From the NCBI RefSeq assembly GCF_003609605.1, contig NZ_MCHY01000008.1:62001-126000 (forward strand): a stretch of 64,000 nucleotides of DNA. Reading direction: 5' to 3'. Position 1 is the stretch's first letter. Each line of letters opens with the position of its first letter. This DNA comes from Ammoniphilus oxalaticus (GTDB taxonomy: Bacteria > Bacillota > Bacilli > Aneurinibacillales > RAOX-1). Under the pieces are notes generated by a model. It saw nothing but the letters and a program-made list of their open reading frames with translations, had not been told where the DNA came from and searched no databases. Both the position numbers and the translations under genes were made by a program. Positions 61,768 through 64,000 of the stretch are shown piece after piece.

Positions 61768-62739
61768 ATGCGCTTTAACAGACACCGCAGATTGCGCGCG
61801 AGCGGGGCTATGCGAAGCCTTGTTCGTGAGACGCATCTGCTAGCCAGTGATTTTATCTACCCTCTTTTTATCGTGGAAGGAACGGACAAAAAGGTTGAGA
61901 TTCCTTCGATGCCAGGCGTTTTTCATTTTTCGTTGGATCGTTTGCAAGAAGAATTACAAGAAATTAGCGCGCTCGGAATCGAGTCTATTATGGTGTTTGG
62001 CGTTCCTGAAGAGAAGGATGAACAAGGAACTCAAGCTTATGCTGAGACAGGTATTGTTCAACAGGCGATCGCTAAGATTAAGGAGTGGGCACCGGAACTT
62101 GTTGTAATTGCTGACACTTGTTTGTGTCAATATACAGATCACGGCCATTGCGGCATAATTAAAGATGGCGTTATTGACAATGATCCGAGTCTGGAATTGT
62201 TGGTGAAAACGGCGATTGCTCAAGCGCAAGCGGGAGCGGACATTATTGCCCCATCCAATATGATGGATGGTTTTGTTGCCGCGATTCGCCAAGGATTGGA
62301 TGAAGCGGGTTATGAGCAGACCCCGATTATGTCCTATTCGGTCAAATACGCATCTTCTTTTTACGGTCCGTTTCGAGATGCGGCGCATTCTACTCCACAG
62401 TTTGGCGACCGAAAAACATACCAAATGGACCCAGCCAATCGCAGGGAGGCGATCCGTGAATCGCTGTCTGATGTGGAAGAAGGCGCGGATTTCTTAATGG
62501 TTAAACCGGCTATGGCTTATATGGATATCATTCGCGACATTCGCGATCATTTTGAATTGCCGCTTGTTGCTTACAATGTGAGCGGTGAGTATTCGATGAT
62601 CAAAGCAGGCGCGGCGAATGGGTGGATTGATGAAAAGCAAGTCGTCCTTGAATTACTGATCGGTTTTAAACGAGCGGGCGCTGATTTGATTTTGACGTAT
62701 TTTGCAAAAGATGTGGCTAGGTGGTTGCAGGAACGATAA
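61768..62739 (+). CDS. hemB: delta-aminolevulinic acid dehydratase (porphobilinogen synthase)
   Basis: Condenses two 5-aminolevulinate molecules to porphobilinogen. 323 residues; the active-site zinc cysteines are in [14 protein letters not shown], one catalytic Lys in [18 protein letters not shown] and the second in [12 protein letters not shown]. The ATG at 61768 has AGGAGGTAA upstream. The same frame stays open back to 61438, but that part overlaps hemD and has no ribosome site. Confidence 0.97.
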   Translation: MRFNRHRRLRASGAMRSLVRETHLLASDFIYPLFIVEGTDKKVEIPSMPGVFHFSLDRLQEELQEISALGIESIMVFGVPEEKDEQGTQAYAETGIVQQAIAKIKEWAPELVVIADTCLCQYTDHGHCGIIKDGVIDNDPSLELLVKTAIAQAQAGADIIAPSNMMDGFVAAIRQGLDEAGYEQTPIMSYSVKYASSFYGPFRDAAHSTPQFGDRKTYQMDPANRREAIRESLSDVEEGADFLMVKPAMAYMDIIRDIRDHFELPLVAYNVSGEYSMIKAGAANGWIDEKQVVLELLIGFKRAGADLILTYFAKDVARWLQER

Positions 62740-62776
62740 TTCGAGTAATGGAACGAAACCAAAGGAGGGTATTGTT

Positions 62777-64000
62777 ATGAGTAAAAATCATGAGAAATCC
62801 CGCGCATACTTTGAGGAAGCGCAAAAGTATATGCCGGGAGGTGTAAACAGCCCTGTGCGCGCTTTCCGTTCGGTTGGAATGTCTCCGCTTTATATTGAAT
62901 CGGGCAAAGGATCAAGAGTGATCGATGTCGACGGCAATGAATACATAGACTATGTTTTATCCTGGGGACCGCTCATTCTTGGACATGCTCATCCGACTGT
63001 TGTTCAAGCGATCCAGGCAAGCGCGGAAAAAGGAATGAGCTATGGAGCGCCGACGGAGCTGGAAACTGAAATGGCCAAATTGGTGACTGAACTGCTCCCT
63101 GCTGTTGAAATGGTTCGGATGGTTAATTCGGGTACAGAGGCGACGATGAGCGCTTTGCGTCTTGCGCGCGGCTACACGAAACGAAATAAAATCTTGAAAT
63201 TTGAAGGATGTTATCATGGTCACGCGGATAGTTTGTTGATCAAGGCGGGTTCTGGCGTTGCTACACTCGCTTTGCCTGACAGCCCAGGTGTTCCAAGCGA
63301 TGTCGCAAGTAATACGATTACCGTGCCATACAATGACTTAGAGAGTGTCAAACTTGCCTTTGAACGATATGGTTCGGATTTGGCCGCTGTCATTGTTGAG
63401 CCGGTTGCTGGGAATATGGGGGTTGTTCCGCCGCTGCCTGGATTTTTAGAAGGGTTGCGGGAGGTCACAGAGCAGCATGGAACAGTATTGATCTTTGATG
63501 AAGTCATGACTGGTTTCCGTGTTGATTACCATTGCGCCCAAGGTAGATTCGGCGTGACGCCAGACCTAACCACATTAGGAAAAGTGATTGGCGGCGGGCT
63601 ACCGGTTGGAGCGTATGGCGGAAAGAGAGAAATTATGGAGCAAATCGCTCCGTCGGGACCTGTTTATCAAGCGGGCACGCTATCGGGGAATCCGTTGGCG
63701 ATGACGGCGGGATATACGACGTTGAAAGAGTTAGGTAAACCAGGTGTTTATGAGGAGCTGGAGCACAAGGCAAAGCGTTTAGAAGAAGGGATTGCCGCGA
63801 ACTGTCGAGAAGCGGGGATTCCATTTACGATCAATCGAGTCGGTTCGATGGTCTGTCTGTTTTTCACGGATCAACCCGTTCATAACTATGATGGGGCTAA
63901 GGCAAGTGATTTGGACCGATTTGCCAAATACTTTAGAAACATGGTTGAAGCGGGCGTATCGATTCCGCCATCCCAATTTGAAGGGATGTTTTTATCAACG
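62777..64000 (+). CDS. hemL: glutamate-1-semialdehyde 2,1-aminomutase (partial, cut by window end)
   Basis: PLP enzyme that turns the HemA product into 5-aminolevulinate. The visible 408 residues show [15 protein letters not shown] at the start, [18 protein letters not shown], the cofactor-binding [12 protein letters not shown], the Schiff-base Lys in [18 protein letters not shown], and [24 protein letters not shown] precedes the ATG. The frame is open to the last base; the family is about 430 residues, so only a short C-terminus is missing. Confidence 0.97.
   Translation, partial: MSKNHEKSRAYFEEAQKYMPGGVNSPVRAFRSVGMSPLYIESGKGSRVIDVDGNEYIDYVLSWGPLILGHAHPTVVQAIQASAEKGMSYGAPTELETEMAKLVTELLPAVEMVRMVNSGTEATMSALRLARGYTKRNKILKFEGCYHGHADSLLIKAGSGVATLALPDSPGVPSDVASNTITVPYNDLESVKLAFERYGSDLAAVIVEPVAGNMGVVPPLPGFLEGLREVTEQHGTVLIFDEVMTGFRVDYHCAQGRFGVTPDLTTLGKVIGGGLPVGAYGGKREIMEQIAPSGPVYQAGTLSGNPLAMTAGYTTLKELGKPGVYEELEHKAKRLEEGIAANCREAGIPFTINRVGSMVCLFFTDQPVHNYDGAKASDLDRFAKYFRNMVEAGVSIPPSQFEGMFLST

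Noticed and set aside
1-64000. tRNA, rRNA, CRISPR arrays, insertion sequences
   Set aside because: No conserved rRNA segments, no array of identical repeats with spacers, no transposase-like protein; the only tRNA-related element is the T-box.

Overview
The window is a chromosomal segment of an endospore-forming, low-to-moderate-GC Gram-positive bacterium (order Bacillales). The evidence is sporulation and germination genes (gerE, gerM, an alpha/beta-type SASP, a SpoVB-like flippase), a Phe T-box upstream of pheST, strong GGAGG ribosome sites with frequent GTG and TTG starts, and gene order close to Bacillus subtilis: trmH-pheS-pheT-zapA-cvpA-mutS2, then lcfA-enoyl-CoA hydratase-etfB-etfA-trxA-uvrC-yslB-sdhCAB-gerE-racE-gerM-rph-rdgB, then tig-clpX-lonB-lonA-engB and hemAXCDBL. 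The csaB gene and the tig-clpP-clpX order suggest a Paenibacillaceae/Brevibacillaceae-like or deeper Bacillales lineage rather than Bacillus itself, but I cannot name the genus. I see no rRNA, tRNA, CRISPR array, transposase or prophage.

Layout. 0-10 kb: K+ channel regulator ktrA, an rRNA methyltransferase, T-box and pheST, zapA, cvpA, a SASP gene, a set of spaced 21-bp repeats, a YvlD-like membrane protein and mutS2. 10-22 kb: an inserted cell-surface polysaccharide cluster with a 29-codon membrane microprotein, a nucleotide-sugar dehydrogenase, three GT4 glycosyltransferases, a MurJ-type flippase, two DUF4330-type membrane proteins, an unknown membrane protein, an O-antigen-ligase-like polymerase, the pyruvyl transferase CsaB and an LCP ligase. 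Together they could make, export, pyruvylate and attach an acidic wall polymer. 22-33 kb: fatty-acid activation and oxidation with electron transfer flavoprotein, thioredoxin, UvrC, YslB and succinate dehydrogenase.

33-37 kb: gerE with a good SigK-type promoter, then a compact four-gene cassette (unknown 161-aa protein, lipoprotein with a Gly-rich tail ending in Gly-Gly, glutathionylspermidine-synthase-like ATP-grasp ligase, DUF350 membrane protein). This is the best candidate here for a poorly understood system. A CsoR-family regulator with CstR-like residues follows. 37-43 kb: SpoVB-like flippase, racE, gerM, rph, rdgB and a TPR protein. 43-51.6 kb: the proteostasis block tig-clpP-clpX-lonB-lonA-engB. 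51.6-57.5 kb: a minus-strand accessory block with a HAD phosphatase, an EamA transporter, and an NMT1/SsuA-type ABC importer with an MFS protein embedded among its genes. 57.7-64 kb: hemA-hemX-hemC-hemD-hemB-hemL (cut by the window end), making uroporphyrinogen precursors from glutamyl-tRNA. The divergent importer/hemA region carries three distinct symmetric elements that look like operators.
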